From Corynebacterium tapiri (GTDB lineage: Bacteria > Actinomycetota > Actinomycetes > Mycobacteriales > Mycobacteriaceae), in assembly GCF_006334925.1 (NCBI RefSeq), contig NZ_VDHJ01000003.1, positions 124,001 to 188,000 on the forward strand: a stretch of DNA of 64,000 nucleotides. Reading direction: 5' to 3'. The translations under genes were made by a program, and so were the position numbers. The notes beneath the pieces were generated by a model. That model saw only the letters and a list, made by a program, of their open reading frames with translations, searched no databases and was not told the DNA's origin. Shown here in pieces: positions 25,824-35,672 of the stretch; positions within the stretch are counted from its first letter, which is position 1; each line of letters starts with the position of its first letter.

Positions 25824-27107
25824 CTAGTTCGCGGGAAACACGTCGTAGGCGCTCTCGCGGTGCTGCGCGTAATCGATTCCAGAGAACTCATCTTCCTCCG
25901 AAATACGCCACCCAAGCACTGCCTTGATAGCCAGCGCGATCCCACCGGTCACCACTGCGGAGAAGGCCATTGCCACCAGGGCGATCACTGCCTGCACGAT
26001 CAGCAGCTGCAGGCCGGCGTCGGGCGCAAAGAACGCCAGACCGATCGTTCCCCACAGACCCGCTACGAGGTGCACGCCCACCACGTCAAGCGAATCGTCG
26101 ATGCCCACCCGGAGTTTAAGCCCCACTGCAACGCAGGCGAGAGCACCACCGACCGCACCCAAGATGATCGATTCCAGTGGCATGAGAGCTCCGGCAGCAG
26201 GAGTGACTGCCACCAAGCCGGCCACGAGTCCCGATGCCGCTCCCAGGGAGGTGGGACGAGAATCGCGGAAGATCTCAACGACTAGCCATGCCAACATCGC
26301 CGAGGCTGCGGCCGCGGTCGTATTCAACCAGGCCACCCCAGCAAGGCCATCGGCAGCGAAGGCCGACCCCGCATTGAATCCGAACCAACCGAACCACAGC
26401 AGTGCGGCGCCCAGCATCACCACGGGAATGTTGTGGGGACGCGTCACGCTCGTGCCAAATCCCTGACGCTTGCCCACCACGATCGCCAGCACGAGCGCTG
26501 CGGTACCTGCCGAAATGTGCACGACTGTGCCGCCAGCGAAGTCGATTGGCTCAATTCGGGCCGCGTCGTCAGCGGTGCCAAACAGCCACGCAGATAGTGA
26601 CGTCGCCGAGCCCGAGAGCAGACCCCCGCCCCACACCATGTGGGCAAGCGGGTAGTAGACGAGGGTTACCCAAAGGGCACAGAAGGCGACCCAGGCGGAA
26701 AACTTCACTCGACCCGCCAGCGAGCCCGAGATGATCGCCGTGGAGATTGCGGCAAACGTCAGCTGGAATGCGACGTCAATGGCCAAGGGGTACGTGTTGT
26801 CCCCCTGCACGTAGTTGCCAGCCTCATCGACGATCTGGTTGCGCAACCCGAAGTATTCGAAGGGGTTTGCTACCACGCCCGCGATCGAGTGGGAACCGTA
26901 CGACATTGACCACCCCCACAGGATGTAGGTAATGGTCACCACCCCGAGTGCCGCAAAACTCATCATCATCATGTTAAGAGTGTGTTTGCGCGAACTCATT
27001 CCTCCGTAGAACAGCGCCAGCGCCGGAGTCATCAGCAAGACCAGCGATGCCGACATCAGCACCCATGCAGCATCACCGTTGCTAGCCACAGTGTTTTCGA
27101 TCTCCAT
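25824..27107 (-). CDS. amtB: Ammonium transporter AmtB
   Basis: This 427-residue trimeric channel has eleven membrane helices. Signatures include MTPALALFYGGMSSRKHTLN and DFAGGTVVHISAGTAALVLA (the conserved pore His region), with GVHLVAGLWGTIG carrying the second pore His. The C-terminal tail ends SEEDEFSGIDYAQHRESAYDV, the PII-interacting region. The usual first-helix start is MEIENTVASNGDAAWVLMSAS. Two AmtR-type boxes lie just upstream, so it should be induced on nitrogen limitation. It leads the amtB-glnB-glnD operon. Confidence 0.98.
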   Translation of the reverse strand: MEIENTVASNGDAAWVLMSASLVLLMTPALALFYGGMSSRKHTLNMMMMSFAALGVVTITYILWGWSMSYGSHSIAGVVANPFEYFGLRNQIVDEAGNYVQGDNTYPLAIDVAFQLTFAAISTAIISGSLAGRVKFSAWVAFCALWVTLVYYPLAHMVWGGGLLSGSATSLSAWLFGTADDAARIEPIDFAGGTVVHISAGTAALVLAIVVGKRQGFGTSVTRPHNIPVVMLGAALLWFGWFGFNAGSAFAADGLAGVAWLNTTAAAASAMLAWLVVEIFRDSRPTSLGAASGLVAGLVAVTPAAGALMPLESIILGAVGGALACVAVGLKLRVGIDDSLDVVGVHLVAGLWGTIGLAFFAPDAGLQLLIVQAVIALVAMAFSAVVTGGIALAIKAVLGWRISEEDEFSGIDYAQHRESAYDVFPAN

Positions 27108-27128
27108 CTCGTCACACCCTCTCTTTAT

Positions 27129-27142
27129 CTATCGGTCTATAG
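27129..27142. promoter_or_regulatory. AmtR-type box upstream of amtB (proximal)
   Basis: CTAT-CGGTCT-ATAG matches the CTAT-N6-ATAG core of the C. glutamicum AmtR consensus, with an A/T-rich flank. It is centred about 28 bp upstream of the amtB ATG. Confidence 0.8.
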
Positions 27143-27150
27143 TTTCTTAA

Positions 27151-27164
27151 CTATAGGGCAATAG
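27151..27164. promoter_or_regulatory. AmtR-type box upstream of amtB (distal)
   Basis: CTAT-AGGGCA-ATAG repeats the same core, with centres 22 bp (two helical turns) from the proximal box, placing both on one face of the DNA. Confidence 0.8.
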
Positions 27165-27191
27165 ATAAGTCGGGTACACCTTTTTGGCATA

Positions 27192-27220
27192 GAAAAAGGC
27201 GCCGCCTCACAGCGACGCCT
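27192..27220 (-). terminator. Rho-independent terminator of ftsY
   Basis: On the minus strand AGGCGTCGC (27212-27220) and GCGGCGCCT (27197-27205) form a 9-bp stem with one G-T pair and a 6-nt loop, followed by TTTTTC. It separates ftsY from amtB. Confidence 0.8.
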
Positions 27221-27234
27221 CCATGTGGCCCGAG

Positions 27235-28647
27235 TTACTTGGAGCCAAGCAGAGCATCCACGAAGCTCTCCACCTCAAAGGGAGCGAGATGATCTGCGCC
27301 TTCACCCAGACCCACCAGCTTGACCGGAACCCCCAGTTCCTCCTGCACCTGGAACACGATCCCGCCCTTGGCGGTGCCATCGAGCTTGGTCAGCACAACA
27401 CCAGTGATATCAACAACGTCCCGGAAGACGCGGGCCTGCATCAAGCCGTTCTGCCCCACCGTGGCATCGATAACGAGCAGAACCTCATCGACGTGAGACT
27501 TCTTCTCCACCACACGCTTGACCTTGCCCAGCTGGTCCATCAGTCCGTGCGAGGTATGCAGACGCCCTGCCGTATCCACCAGCACCACATCGGCACCAAG
27601 CTCCACACCCTTAGACACTGCGTCGAAGGCAACCGAGGCCGGGTCTGCGCCCTCGGCACCGCGCACGGTGCTTGCACCCACGCGACGTCCCCAAGTCTCC
27701 AGCTGGTCGGCCGCAGCGGCTCGGAAGGTATCGGCGGCACCGAGGACCACGGAATGTCCCATGGAGACCAGCACGCGGGCAAGCTTGCCGGTCGTGGTGG
27801 TCTTGCCCGTGCCGTTCACACCCACCACCAAAACAACCGCCGGCTTGCCGTCAACGGGCATCGCCTTAATGGAACGGTCCAGCTCCGGGCGGCCGACCTC
27901 AATGAGGGTCTCACGCAGCATCGCGCGCGCCTCTGCCTCGGAGTTCACACCGCGTTCTGCGATCTTGGCCCGCAATTCGTTGATCACTCGCTCGGTCACC
28001 GGGGCACCGAGGTCAGCCATGATGAGCGTGTCCTCGATCTCCTCCCAGGCGTCCTCGTCGAGCTCACCTGCGGTCAGAATGCCCAGCAGACCCTGGCCAA
28101 TCGCGTTCTGCGAACGAGAAAGGCGCCCACGCAGTTTGCCCAAACGCCCAGCTGCCGGCTCGATGTCCTCGGCTTCCACGGAGGGCTCGGCGGGCTCGGC
28201 GGGCTCGGTGGGCTCAGTGGGCTCAGCGGGGACCGCAGGCTTCTCGACGCTCTCCGCTTCCGGAGCGTAAACCTCCTCCTGGACGCTCTCTTCCTTGGGT
28301 TCGAGCGCAGGCTCCGGCTCAACCACATCTGCCGGCTCTGCTACCGGCTCCGGAGCCGGCGCCACGGCCTGCTCGCGAGGCGGGGTCTGGTCAAGCTTGG
28401 CGTCCTCGCGCAGCAGACGATCCTTGTCAGCATCGCTGAGGGTTGCCGTACCAAAGGCGAAGTCGCCAGCAGCCTGGTAATTGCCGGACTTCTCCTCGCG
28501 CGTAAGCTCCTTCGGCTCGTGCTTTTCTTCGAAGCTAACGGTCTTATCGCGACGTCGTTTAGCCGCAATCGCCGAGACCACGCCCACGACGACGAGTACC
28601 GCCACCAGCGCGAGCGCGACCCACATCCATACGTTATCGATCGTCAT
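27235..28647 (-). CDS. ftsY: Signal recognition particle receptor FtsY
   Basis: FtsY is the membrane-associated SRP GTPase partner of Ffh. The 470-residue protein starts with a membrane helix (VWMWVALALVAVLVVVGVV), followed by an acidic Pro/Glu-rich A domain with imperfect PAEPTEP repeats (about residues 95-160). The NG domain carries GVNGTGKTTTTGKLA, DTAGRLHTS and TKLDGTAKGG. The start is one of three closely spaced ATGs (28659, 28650, 28647); GGGAGG is best placed for 28647. It follows the 1160-residue unknown gene by 23 nt and ends at a terminator. Confidence 0.96.
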   Translation of the reverse strand: MTIDNVWMWVALALVAVLVVVGVVSAIAAKRRRDKTVSFEEKHEPKELTREEKSGNYQAAGDFAFGTATLSDADKDRLLREDAKLDQTPPREQAVAPAPEPVAEPADVVEPEPALEPKEESVQEEVYAPEAESVEKPAVPAEPTEPTEPAEPAEPSVEAEDIEPAAGRLGKLRGRLSRSQNAIGQGLLGILTAGELDEDAWEEIEDTLIMADLGAPVTERVINELRAKIAERGVNSEAEARAMLRETLIEVGRPELDRSIKAMPVDGKPAVVLVVGVNGTGKTTTTGKLARVLVSMGHSVVLGAADTFRAAAADQLETWGRRVGASTVRGAEGADPASVAFDAVSKGVELGADVVLVDTAGRLHTSHGLMDQLGKVKRVVEKKSHVDEVLLVIDATVGQNGLMQARVFRDVVDITGVVLTKLDGTAKGGIVFQVQEELGVPVKLVGLGEGADHLAPFEVESFVDALLGSK

Positions 28648-28670
28648 CATGCCTCCCATAGTGTCACGTT

Positions 28671-31600
28671 CTAGCGGCGCGCTGCGCTCGCTGCGGCCAG
28701 AACCATGGCGTCAGCGGACAGAATGTCGCCGATAACCAGGTCCGGGCACTCGTTTGCCAACTGCGACCAGCCGTCAGCTGCGGCGTCCAAGGTCGCGGAC
28801 TTGCCCATCATCCCGTGGGCGTGCATGCGCGCAGCAAGCGCGAACACCAACGAAATCACCGGAGCCAACGACCAGGCATTCTGCGGGTCCTCGGTGTTGA
28901 CGCCATCCAGCTTGTCAAAACGCACGCGGGCCGCAGCGTACAACGCCTTGTTCTTGGAATTCAGGGCACGCAGCAGCTTCACGGCAGACTTGATCAAGCC
29001 TTCGTCTGCCACGATGTGATTAAGCAACTCTCGCTTCTTGTACGTCTCAAAGACGGCCATCAACCGCGAGCCATCGTCCATCAACTCGCCAGGAACGATC
29101 TCCGTGGAGGAGAAGAACATCGAGATCAGCTGCTCCTGCTGCGCAGGATCCATGTGCGAGATGCGCACGGTCGAGGCGTCAATGCAGGCGGTATCCAGGG
29201 TGGAGTCCCGTCCCGTGAGCAGTGTCGACGACAAGTTCTTGCCCACGGACTGCGTGATCTCGGCCATGATCGACTTCAACTCACCAGCGCCTGCCTCCGA
29301 CTCAATCGTCTCGGCCATCCGACCCAGCAAGAGCAAGCCAGTCACCCACGGCGCACGGGAGTCCGCCAGGTCCTCCTCGCCTGCGCCCCGGAAGGGAACG
29401 TTGACCAACCCGGTGGCGATCATTCGGCCTGGTTGGCGCTGTGCTGCCACCAGCGAGTTGGACAAGCCAGTGAGAGCAGCAGCAGGTTGCGCCTGGAACA
29501 CTTGCTGGGCGACCGTGCGCTCACGCGGCGTGGAACCAAAGTGATCCCAGATCACCGGCAGCACGGAGCGTGCCGACGGCGTGCCCTCGAGCTCACCGGC
29601 GACAAAGGCCGACAGGTGTGCCAGGTCGTCGTTTTGCGATTCCAGGTAACCGGGCTGCTCGGCAACCAGTGACGAAGAATGCGGCTTCAGTGGCGGGCGC
29701 AGCACGCTGAAACGATCGGCCGAGTGCAACTGCACGATGAGGTCACCGGCGTTGACCAGGTCTTGCGGTAGCGGAGTGATCTCCTCCACCGTCGCCAGGG
29801 TGCGGCCCATCGCCCAGGGAGCGGTGGCCGGCCACAGCCAGGCGCCACTGTGCTGGGAATCGTCGAAGCCTTCGAGCACGAGCTGGCCGCCTTCAATCCG
29901 CGCGCCCGTAGCCTTGGGCTGCGAGGTGAAGGTGGCCAGAGTGAACGACGCCCTCTTCGAGGCGTACTGATCGATCCACTCCAGCTCCATCCGGCCGGTG
30001 GCCATGACCGAGGCATACTTGGTGATGGCCTTCAACGGGGCCGAATAGGTCACCGAGTCCTCCGGCTTGAGCTTGACCGTGGCCACCGGGGTTCCGTGCT
30101 GGTTGCGCACGGAAATGGCTGCGTCCTTAATCACGCCGGGAGTGCGCACGCGAACGCTGCCGTCGGGGTCAAGAGAATGCGGTTGGAGCTGCACCCGACT
30201 GGTACGCCACATGGGCGGATACTGCCGAACACCCAGCTCAAACTGCAGGGCCGGAGGCGTAAACCGCAACGGCAAGACGTCGCCCTCATCAGTACCCACG
30301 GTGAAGTCAGCACTGGCATCCAGGGGATCGACGTCAATGTGTCGCGGAGTGACTTCAAAGTCCTTCTCCCCCGGTCGCACAGTCAGTTCTGCGCGAGAGA
30401 GACCACCCGCTGAGGGGATGCGCTGTCCGCTGGAGGGGCCGTCGATATGCGTCGACGCCTGCATCCCCTCGACGATGGCATAGCGGTGCCGGAAAGACTC
30501 ATTGCGCGGTCCCTTCAGGCGCACGAGATACTCGCCCACCCAGGGCGCGTCGTAGGCTTCCGGGTCAAAGACGACAAAGTCGCCGCCCTGGGCCGGTACC
30601 TCCAGCGGCTCCGGTTCGGCGATCTCTTCCGCCGTCTCGCCGACACCGCTGTAAGCGGAAATGGATAGCTGCCAGAGCTCGTCGGTGCCCGACAGGGTCG
30701 GCGGGAACTGAGCGACCAACGACTCGGAGTGGACCGGGAGGTGCGTATGCGTGAGCACATTCGGCACGGGCTGGCCCGGGTGCACAAAACGGGGACGCTG
30801 CCGAGGATCGATCGAACGCAGCTGCTGCAATGCGCTAGGCGCATCACCTTCGCGCAACACCTGTAGGCTCGCCGCCCGCGAGGCATCAACCCGGCGCGCG
30901 CTCCATCCGGTCCACCCGGCAACCGGCATCTCCTCAAGAACCGGCAGCTTCTTGGAGCTCACGGCACAAATGAGCGAGGCATCGCTCGGTGCGACCACGA
31001 TCAGCTCGGAGTGGTGCAACGACGCTTTGTCCGTAACGTTGTGACCAGCCGCAGAGAAGATAAGCACCGGATCATCCGGATTGACCACGGGAACGTCCCA
31101 CGTGATCGAGTTAGTCACATCGCTGACGGTGAGCTCCCGCACCTGGCGAGGCAGCGAAACGTCGAGGGCCTCGGCGTACGTGGGCTCGCCCCAGGGGCGT
31201 CCCGTGCGATACACCCGGGTTGTGCCGGCCATGCTGACTCGCCACGACACCTCTGGCGCGTTGGGATCCGCCCCCATGGCAGAGCCCACCCGCTGCTCGG
31301 GCAGTCGCAGGCACACGCGTCCGCGCCGGGAATCGAAGATCAGCCGGGGGCGCAGCTCGCGCACGGCCACACCAACAGCGCTGGAGCGATCCTCGGTACC
31401 CACTGGTCGCTCGCGAAGCTCAGCAACGACAGCTTCCTCCACCAGCCGGGGCAGGCGGTGAGGCAGGTGCGAAAAGTCGCGATCCAGCCACGAGGTGGGA
31501 TGCTGCTGCGAGAATTCGCGCAGCGCGTTGATGCCCATTACCAGACTGCCCAGCCGCTCCGGGTCGAGCTGAGCGACCTGCGAGGTAAGCATCAGGGCCC

Positions 31601-32153
31601 GTTCATCCTCCATCCCCTCGCCCGCCTCACCGGAAGCGATGAGCTCAACCTGCTCTTCAGCGGGAGCATCGTTAGCGTCCAAAAAGGTGAGAAGCTCATC
31701 CACCTCTGCCGCGGTAATGCCTGCATGGAGGGCGGCGACAGTAGCCATGTCAGCTGAGGAGTCACCGTGCTCGAGGGACACAGCCTGTAGGGCTGCTCTG
31801 CCTTGCTCGGCAACGACCTGCTGGTTCGCCTCAGTTGGCTGCAAGCCCAACCCGGCCAAGTACTCGGCGTTGAGCTGGCGCGAATCGGCCAGCCGAGCGG
31901 CGCGGGAGATGAGCGAAACGCTGGTCAGAGCCGGGGTGACCGCGAACAGCTCAGAAAGATTCGCACCCGCTGCCACCTGGCGCACCAGGAAGAGTCCGAA
32001 TAGTCGCTCGATGCGCTCGAGTTGGTCCAGTGTGTAGCCGGCGGTGACAAACCAGGGATGTGCGTCGATATCCCCGGCCAAAGAAAGCTCGGTCTGGGAG
32101 GCCCACCCTAGAAGAGAATCAGTGGGATCCGCGAACGGGCTAGACGCACTCAT
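28671..32153 (-). CDS. Large conserved protein of unknown function between smc and ftsY
   Basis: This is a 1160-residue, acidic, apparently soluble protein with no recognised family. There is no signal peptide, nucleotide-binding loop or membrane helix. The N-terminal ~250 residues look helical and modular (repeated short helices, for example LDQLERIERLFGLFLVRQV). The middle ~600 residues are rich in beta-strand-like alternation with many Trp, Pro and Thr and several YxxPxW-like segments, suggesting Ig-like or jelly-roll domains (VSWRVSMAGTTRVYRTGRPW; GARIEGGQLVLEGFDDSQHS). The C-terminal ~250 residues are again helical and end ADAMVLAAASAARR. I believe C. glutamicum has a large hypothetical gene at the same place. 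Tight spacing with ftsY (23 nt) and smc (60 nt) suggests co-transcription. ATG 32153 follows AAGGAG. Confidence 0.75.
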   Translation of the reverse strand: MSASSPFADPTDSLLGWASQTELSLAGDIDAHPWFVTAGYTLDQLERIERLFGLFLVRQVAAGANLSELFAVTPALTSVSLISRAARLADSRQLNAEYLAGLGLQPTEANQQVVAEQGRAALQAVSLEHGDSSADMATVAALHAGITAAEVDELLTFLDANDAPAEEQVELIASGEAGEGMEDERALMLTSQVAQLDPERLGSLVMGINALREFSQQHPTSWLDRDFSHLPHRLPRLVEEAVVAELRERPVGTEDRSSAVGVAVRELRPRLIFDSRRGRVCLRLPEQRVGSAMGADPNAPEVSWRVSMAGTTRVYRTGRPWGEPTYAEALDVSLPRQVRELTVSDVTNSITWDVPVVNPDDPVLIFSAAGHNVTDKASLHHSELIVVAPSDASLICAVSSKKLPVLEEMPVAGWTGWSARRVDASRAASLQVLREGDAPSALQQLRSIDPRQRPRFVHPGQPVPNVLTHTHLPVHSESLVAQFPPTLSGTDELWQLSISAYSGVGETAEEIAEPEPLEVPAQGGDFVVFDPEAYDAPWVGEYLVRLKGPRNESFRHRYAIVEGMQASTHIDGPSSGQRIPSAGGLSRAELTVRPGEKDFEVTPRHIDVDPLDASADFTVGTDEGDVLPLRFTPPALQFELGVRQYPPMWRTSRVQLQPHSLDPDGSVRVRTPGVIKDAAISVRNQHGTPVATVKLKPEDSVTYSAPLKAITKYASVMATGRMELEWIDQYASKRASFTLATFTSQPKATGARIEGGQLVLEGFDDSQHSGAWLWPATAPWAMGRTLATVEEITPLPQDLVNAGDLIVQLHSADRFSVLRPPLKPHSSSLVAEQPGYLESQNDDLAHLSAFVAGELEGTPSARSVLPVIWDHFGSTPRERTVAQQVFQAQPAAALTGLSNSLVAAQRQPGRMIATGLVNVPFRGAGEEDLADSRAPWVTGLLLLGRMAETIESEAGAGELKSIMAEITQSVGKNLSSTLLTGRDSTLDTACIDASTVRISHMDPAQQEQLISMFFSSTEIVPGELMDDGSRLMAVFETYKKRELLNHIVADEGLIKSAVKLLRALNSKNKALYAAARVRFDKLDGVNTEDPQNAWSLAPVISLVFALAARMHAHGMMGKSATLDAAADGWSQLANECPDLVIGDILSADAMVLAAASAARR

Positions 32154-32213
32154 GAATGACAAAACTCCTTGTTGAACACATTGTTTGCACGCGGTACCGA
32201 GACTAGCAGCGGG

Positions 32214-35200
32214 CTAGTCCTCGGCTGGGGACATGCGTTGGGACAAAACCTTGGTCACGCCATCGCCCTGCATGGTCACGCCGTACAGCACGTTGGCCAC
32301 GTCCATGGTGGGCTTTTGGTGGGTAATCACGATCAGCTGTGAGTCTTTGCGCAGCTGCTTGAACAAGGCGATGAGTCGGCGCAGGTTGACGTCGTCAAGC
32401 GCCGCCTCCACCTCGTCCATGACGTAGAACGGGCTCGGGCGCGCGCGGAAGATCGCTACCAGCAGCGCCAGCGCAGTCAGAGACTTCTCACCACCCGACA
32501 GCAGCGATAGTCGCTTGACCTTCTTGCCCGGGGGACGCGCCTCCACCTCGATGCCGGTGGTGAGGATGTCGTCCGGATCGGTGAGCACCAGCCTGCCTTC
32601 TCCGCCGGGGAAAAGGATGTCAAAGACGGCCGGGAACTCGGCCTCGACGTCCTTCCAAGCCTGAGTGAACAGCTGCAGGATGCGATCATCGACGTCCCGG
32701 ATAACTCCTTGCAGATCCTCCCTAGCCTGGATCACGTCGTGCAGCTGGGTGGCCAGATACTCGTACCGCTCCTGCAGCGCGGTGTACTCCTCGAGCGCAA
32801 GCGGGTTGACCTTGCCCAGAGAGCGCAGGTCGCGCTCGGCCCGCTTGAGGCGAGCTGTCTCGGCGGCGCGATCGAAGTCTTCATCCGGTTGGTAATCGCG
32901 CAGCAGCTCCTCGACGGGCAATCCGAGCTGTTCGGTGAGCTTTGCTTCCGCCTCATCGGCGCGCACCTGCGCCTCCGACAACGCAATCTCGGCCTGATGC
33001 GCCTGCTGGGTAAGGCGAGACAGCTGGTGCTGGGCCGCGGACGCCTCGCTCTTGACCTGCTGCGCCCGGGCTTGGGCCTGGGCGCGTTCGCCTTGGATAG
33101 CATCGCGCTTTTCCACAGCGCGCTCTACGGCAACGGCGGTACGCTCCGCCACTTCAGCAGCGGCTTCCGCCACGACGCGAGCGACCTCTCCGGCGTGACG
33201 ACGCGCCGCCATCGCCCGGTCATGGCGAGCCTTGGCCTGGCGCTCATGCTCGGCCTGTCGCCGCAGGCTATCCCCCTTACCAGCTTGCGCCCCGACCTTG
33301 TCCTGGGCGGAACGCAGCGCCATATGCGCTTCCATCTCCATGGAACGAATTGCGGTCACTGCCTGGGCGGCCTCATCGCGCTGTTCGGTGGAGGCCTCTT
33401 CGATGTCGTCCGTGTCACCGGCGCGAGCGAGACGGTCGCGGGCCTCATCGAGTTCTTGACGTAGCTGCCCCAGACGCGCCTGGGCCTGAGTCGCGCGCTC
33501 GGCGGCTCTCTCGTGTTCGTTCTTGTTCGTCTTGACCAGCGAGCCAAGACGCTCGGCTTCCTTCTCGGCAGCGTGCAGGGTCGCGTCGTGTTCGCGCAGC
33601 GCGCTCGTAGCACGAGCGGCGGCAACCCGGGCCTCCTCGGCCGCCTGGCGGGCACCCGCCACCGTGCCTGCCAGCTCCTCGAGCTCAGCGGCTGCATGCT
33701 CGAGGTCCTCTTCCGCTTGGGCGATGGCAGCCGTCGATTCCACTGCGCTGGTTCCAGCCGTGCCGGCAACGATCCAACCCTCACCCACCAAGACGCCATC
33801 TCGAGTGACTGCCCGCAGGCGAGGGTCGTCGTTCACCACCGTGTTGGCTGCCCCGAAGTCCTCGGCGAAGACCACATCGCTCAGCAAGCGGTTCAAGGGA
33901 GCCTGCACTTCGGGAGCAACTGTGACCACATCGAGCAACCAGCGTGCGCCGTCTGGAAGCTTGCTTTCCATCCGCCACGGCTGGCTCTGCTGGGCACGTG
34001 CGTCCACGACGGCCACGCGAGAGGCGTCCGCCAGTCGCGCAACTAGCTCGTCTTCCAATGGTCCTACGACTGCCTGGGAGAAGTTGCCCAGGGCAGCAGC
34101 CAGGGCCGGGGCCACGGAGGCATCTTGCGGCGTGATCTTGTCAGCCAACGAGGCAAAACCATCGCCTAGGACCTCCCCGGCGGGTTGGCTCGGTGCGTTT
34201 TCCCGCAAGGTGTCGATGCGCGAGCGCAAAGAGTAGACCACACGCTCACGTTCTCGCTGCTGATCCTGAACCTGCTCGAGGCGCTTTTCCGCGGCCGCTG
34301 CCTCGGCAGCAGCGCGCACGTGCGCGTCATCCAGGGGGGCGCGTTCAGAACGCAGATTGGCGGCAGCCTCGGACGCTTCGCTGGCTTCCTTGCGTGCGGC
34401 CCGGGTGCGTTCCCGGGTCTCTGCCAGCACCTCCTCTTGACGTACGATCTCCTCCTCTGCCGCCGTTACCCGGCTGGCCAGGGACTCCTCGGCGGCGATG
34501 AGGCGCACTACACCTTCCCGGCGATCCGCCAAGGCTCTTACCTGGGCGCGGTGTTCGGCTTCGGCCTCGTCGAAGGCCTGCTGGCGCTCCGCGAGCTCCT
34601 CGCGCACGTTCTCCAGCTGCTCAGCGGCCTCCTCAGCGGCCTCCGTCAGCTCGGCCAGGTACTCATCTGCCTGCTCGGCACGGGCGAGCAGTTCGTCCGG
34701 ATCCTGCCCCATGTAGGCAGTGACCTGCCCGGCGCTGGAGGCACGCTCACGTGCCACGCGCAGCGTAGCGCTTAGGCGTTCCGAGAGCGTCGAAACGCGA
34801 AAGAAGATGTCACCGGCCGCCTGGACCTGGGGCTCTAGCTCTGCCAGTTCTGCCTCGATTTCACGCTGTGCCTCGGCAAGCTCCTCAGCGCGTTCGCTCG
34901 CGGCCTCGGCCTGAGCGGCGGCCACCTCCGCAGCCTGGGCGGCCTGGTCTCGCTGGGTGCGAACGGTCACCAGGGTGTCACCGGCGAGTTTGAGGCGGGC
35001 ATCGCGCAGGTCGGCCTGCACAGTAGCTGCGCGCTTAGCGGCCTCTGCTTGTCGGCCAAGTGGCCCCAGCTGCTTCTTCAGCTCATCGTTGAGGTCCTGC
35101 AGGCGGTCGAGGTTGACCTGCATGGACTGGAGCTTGCGTTGCGCCTTTTCCTTGCGGCGGCGGTGTTTCAGCACGCCCGCGGCCTCTTCGATGTAGGCTC

Positions 35201-35672
35201 GGCGCTCCTCCGGACGAGAGGTAAGAATGTCACCCAGCTTGTTCTGGCCCACGATGATGTGCATCTCGCGGCCAATTCCGGAGTCGCTGAGCAGCTCCTG
35301 AATGTCCATGAGGCGCGCCTTGGCCCCGTTGATCTCGTACTCACTGGCGCCATCGCGGAACATGCGGCGCGTGATTGAGACCTCGGTGTAGTCGATCGGG
35401 AGCTTGCCATCGGAGTTGTCGATGGTCAGGGTGACCTCTGCGCGACCCAACGGCTTGCGATCCCCAGCGCCGGCGAAGATGACGTCTTCCATCTTTCCGC
35501 CGCGCAGATTCTTCGCGCCCTGCTCCCCCATTACCCACGTCAGGGCGTCGACCACGTTGGATTTACCCGAGCCGTTCGGGCCAACGACGGCACAGATACC
35601 CGGCTCAAACTTCAGCGTGGTCGCGGACGCGAAGGATTTAAATCCCTTGAGAGTCAGCGATTTCAGGTGCAC
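32214..35672 (-). CDS. smc: Chromosome segregation protein SMC
   Basis: SMC is the ATPase of the condensin complex. The 1152-residue protein has the N-terminal head with Walker A GPNGSGKSNVVDAL and Q-loop GEQGAKNLRGGKMED. Long coiled coils surround a hinge near residues 500-670 (GFASLADKITPQDASVAPAL onward), and the C-terminal head has signature LSGGEKSLTALALL and Walker B PFYVMDEVEAALDD. Length is normal. ScpA/ScpB are not in this window. The GTG start lies in the right arm of a hairpin, and a TAGTCT box lies 7 nt upstream, so the transcript may be leaderless. Confidence 0.98.
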   Translation of the reverse strand: MHLKSLTLKGFKSFASATTLKFEPGICAVVGPNGSGKSNVVDALTWVMGEQGAKNLRGGKMEDVIFAGAGDRKPLGRAEVTLTIDNSDGKLPIDYTEVSITRRMFRDGASEYEINGAKARLMDIQELLSDSGIGREMHIIVGQNKLGDILTSRPEERRAYIEEAAGVLKHRRRKEKAQRKLQSMQVNLDRLQDLNDELKKQLGPLGRQAEAAKRAATVQADLRDARLKLAGDTLVTVRTQRDQAAQAAEVAAAQAEAASERAEELAEAQREIEAELAELEPQVQAAGDIFFRVSTLSERLSATLRVARERASSAGQVTAYMGQDPDELLARAEQADEYLAELTEAAEEAAEQLENVREELAERQQAFDEAEAEHRAQVRALADRREGVVRLIAAEESLASRVTAAEEEIVRQEEVLAETRERTRAARKEASEASEAAANLRSERAPLDDAHVRAAAEAAAAEKRLEQVQDQQRERERVVYSLRSRIDTLRENAPSQPAGEVLGDGFASLADKITPQDASVAPALAAALGNFSQAVVGPLEDELVARLADASRVAVVDARAQQSQPWRMESKLPDGARWLLDVVTVAPEVQAPLNRLLSDVVFAEDFGAANTVVNDDPRLRAVTRDGVLVGEGWIVAGTAGTSAVESTAAIAQAEEDLEHAAAELEELAGTVAGARQAAEEARVAAARATSALREHDATLHAAEKEAERLGSLVKTNKNEHERAAERATQAQARLGQLRQELDEARDRLARAGDTDDIEEASTEQRDEAAQAVTAIRSMEMEAHMALRSAQDKVGAQAGKGDSLRRQAEHERQAKARHDRAMAARRHAGEVARVVAEAAAEVAERTAVAVERAVEKRDAIQGERAQAQARAQQVKSEASAAQHQLSRLTQQAHQAEIALSEAQVRADEAEAKLTEQLGLPVEELLRDYQPDEDFDRAAETARLKRAERDLRSLGKVNPLALEEYTALQERYEYLATQLHDVIQAREDLQGVIRDVDDRILQLFTQAWKDVEAEFPAVFDILFPGGEGRLVLTDPDDILTTGIEVEARPPGKKVKRLSLLSGGEKSLTALALLVAIFRARPSPFYVMDEVEAALDDVNLRRLIALFKQLRKDSQLIVITHQKPTMDVANVLYGVTMQGDGVTKVLSQRMSPAED

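Noticed and set aside
28140..28260. Direct repeat of GGCTCGGCGG-type units in ftsY
   Set aside because: It encodes the Pro/Glu-rich linker of the acidic A domain, normal for FtsY, and is not a CRISPR or mobile repeat.
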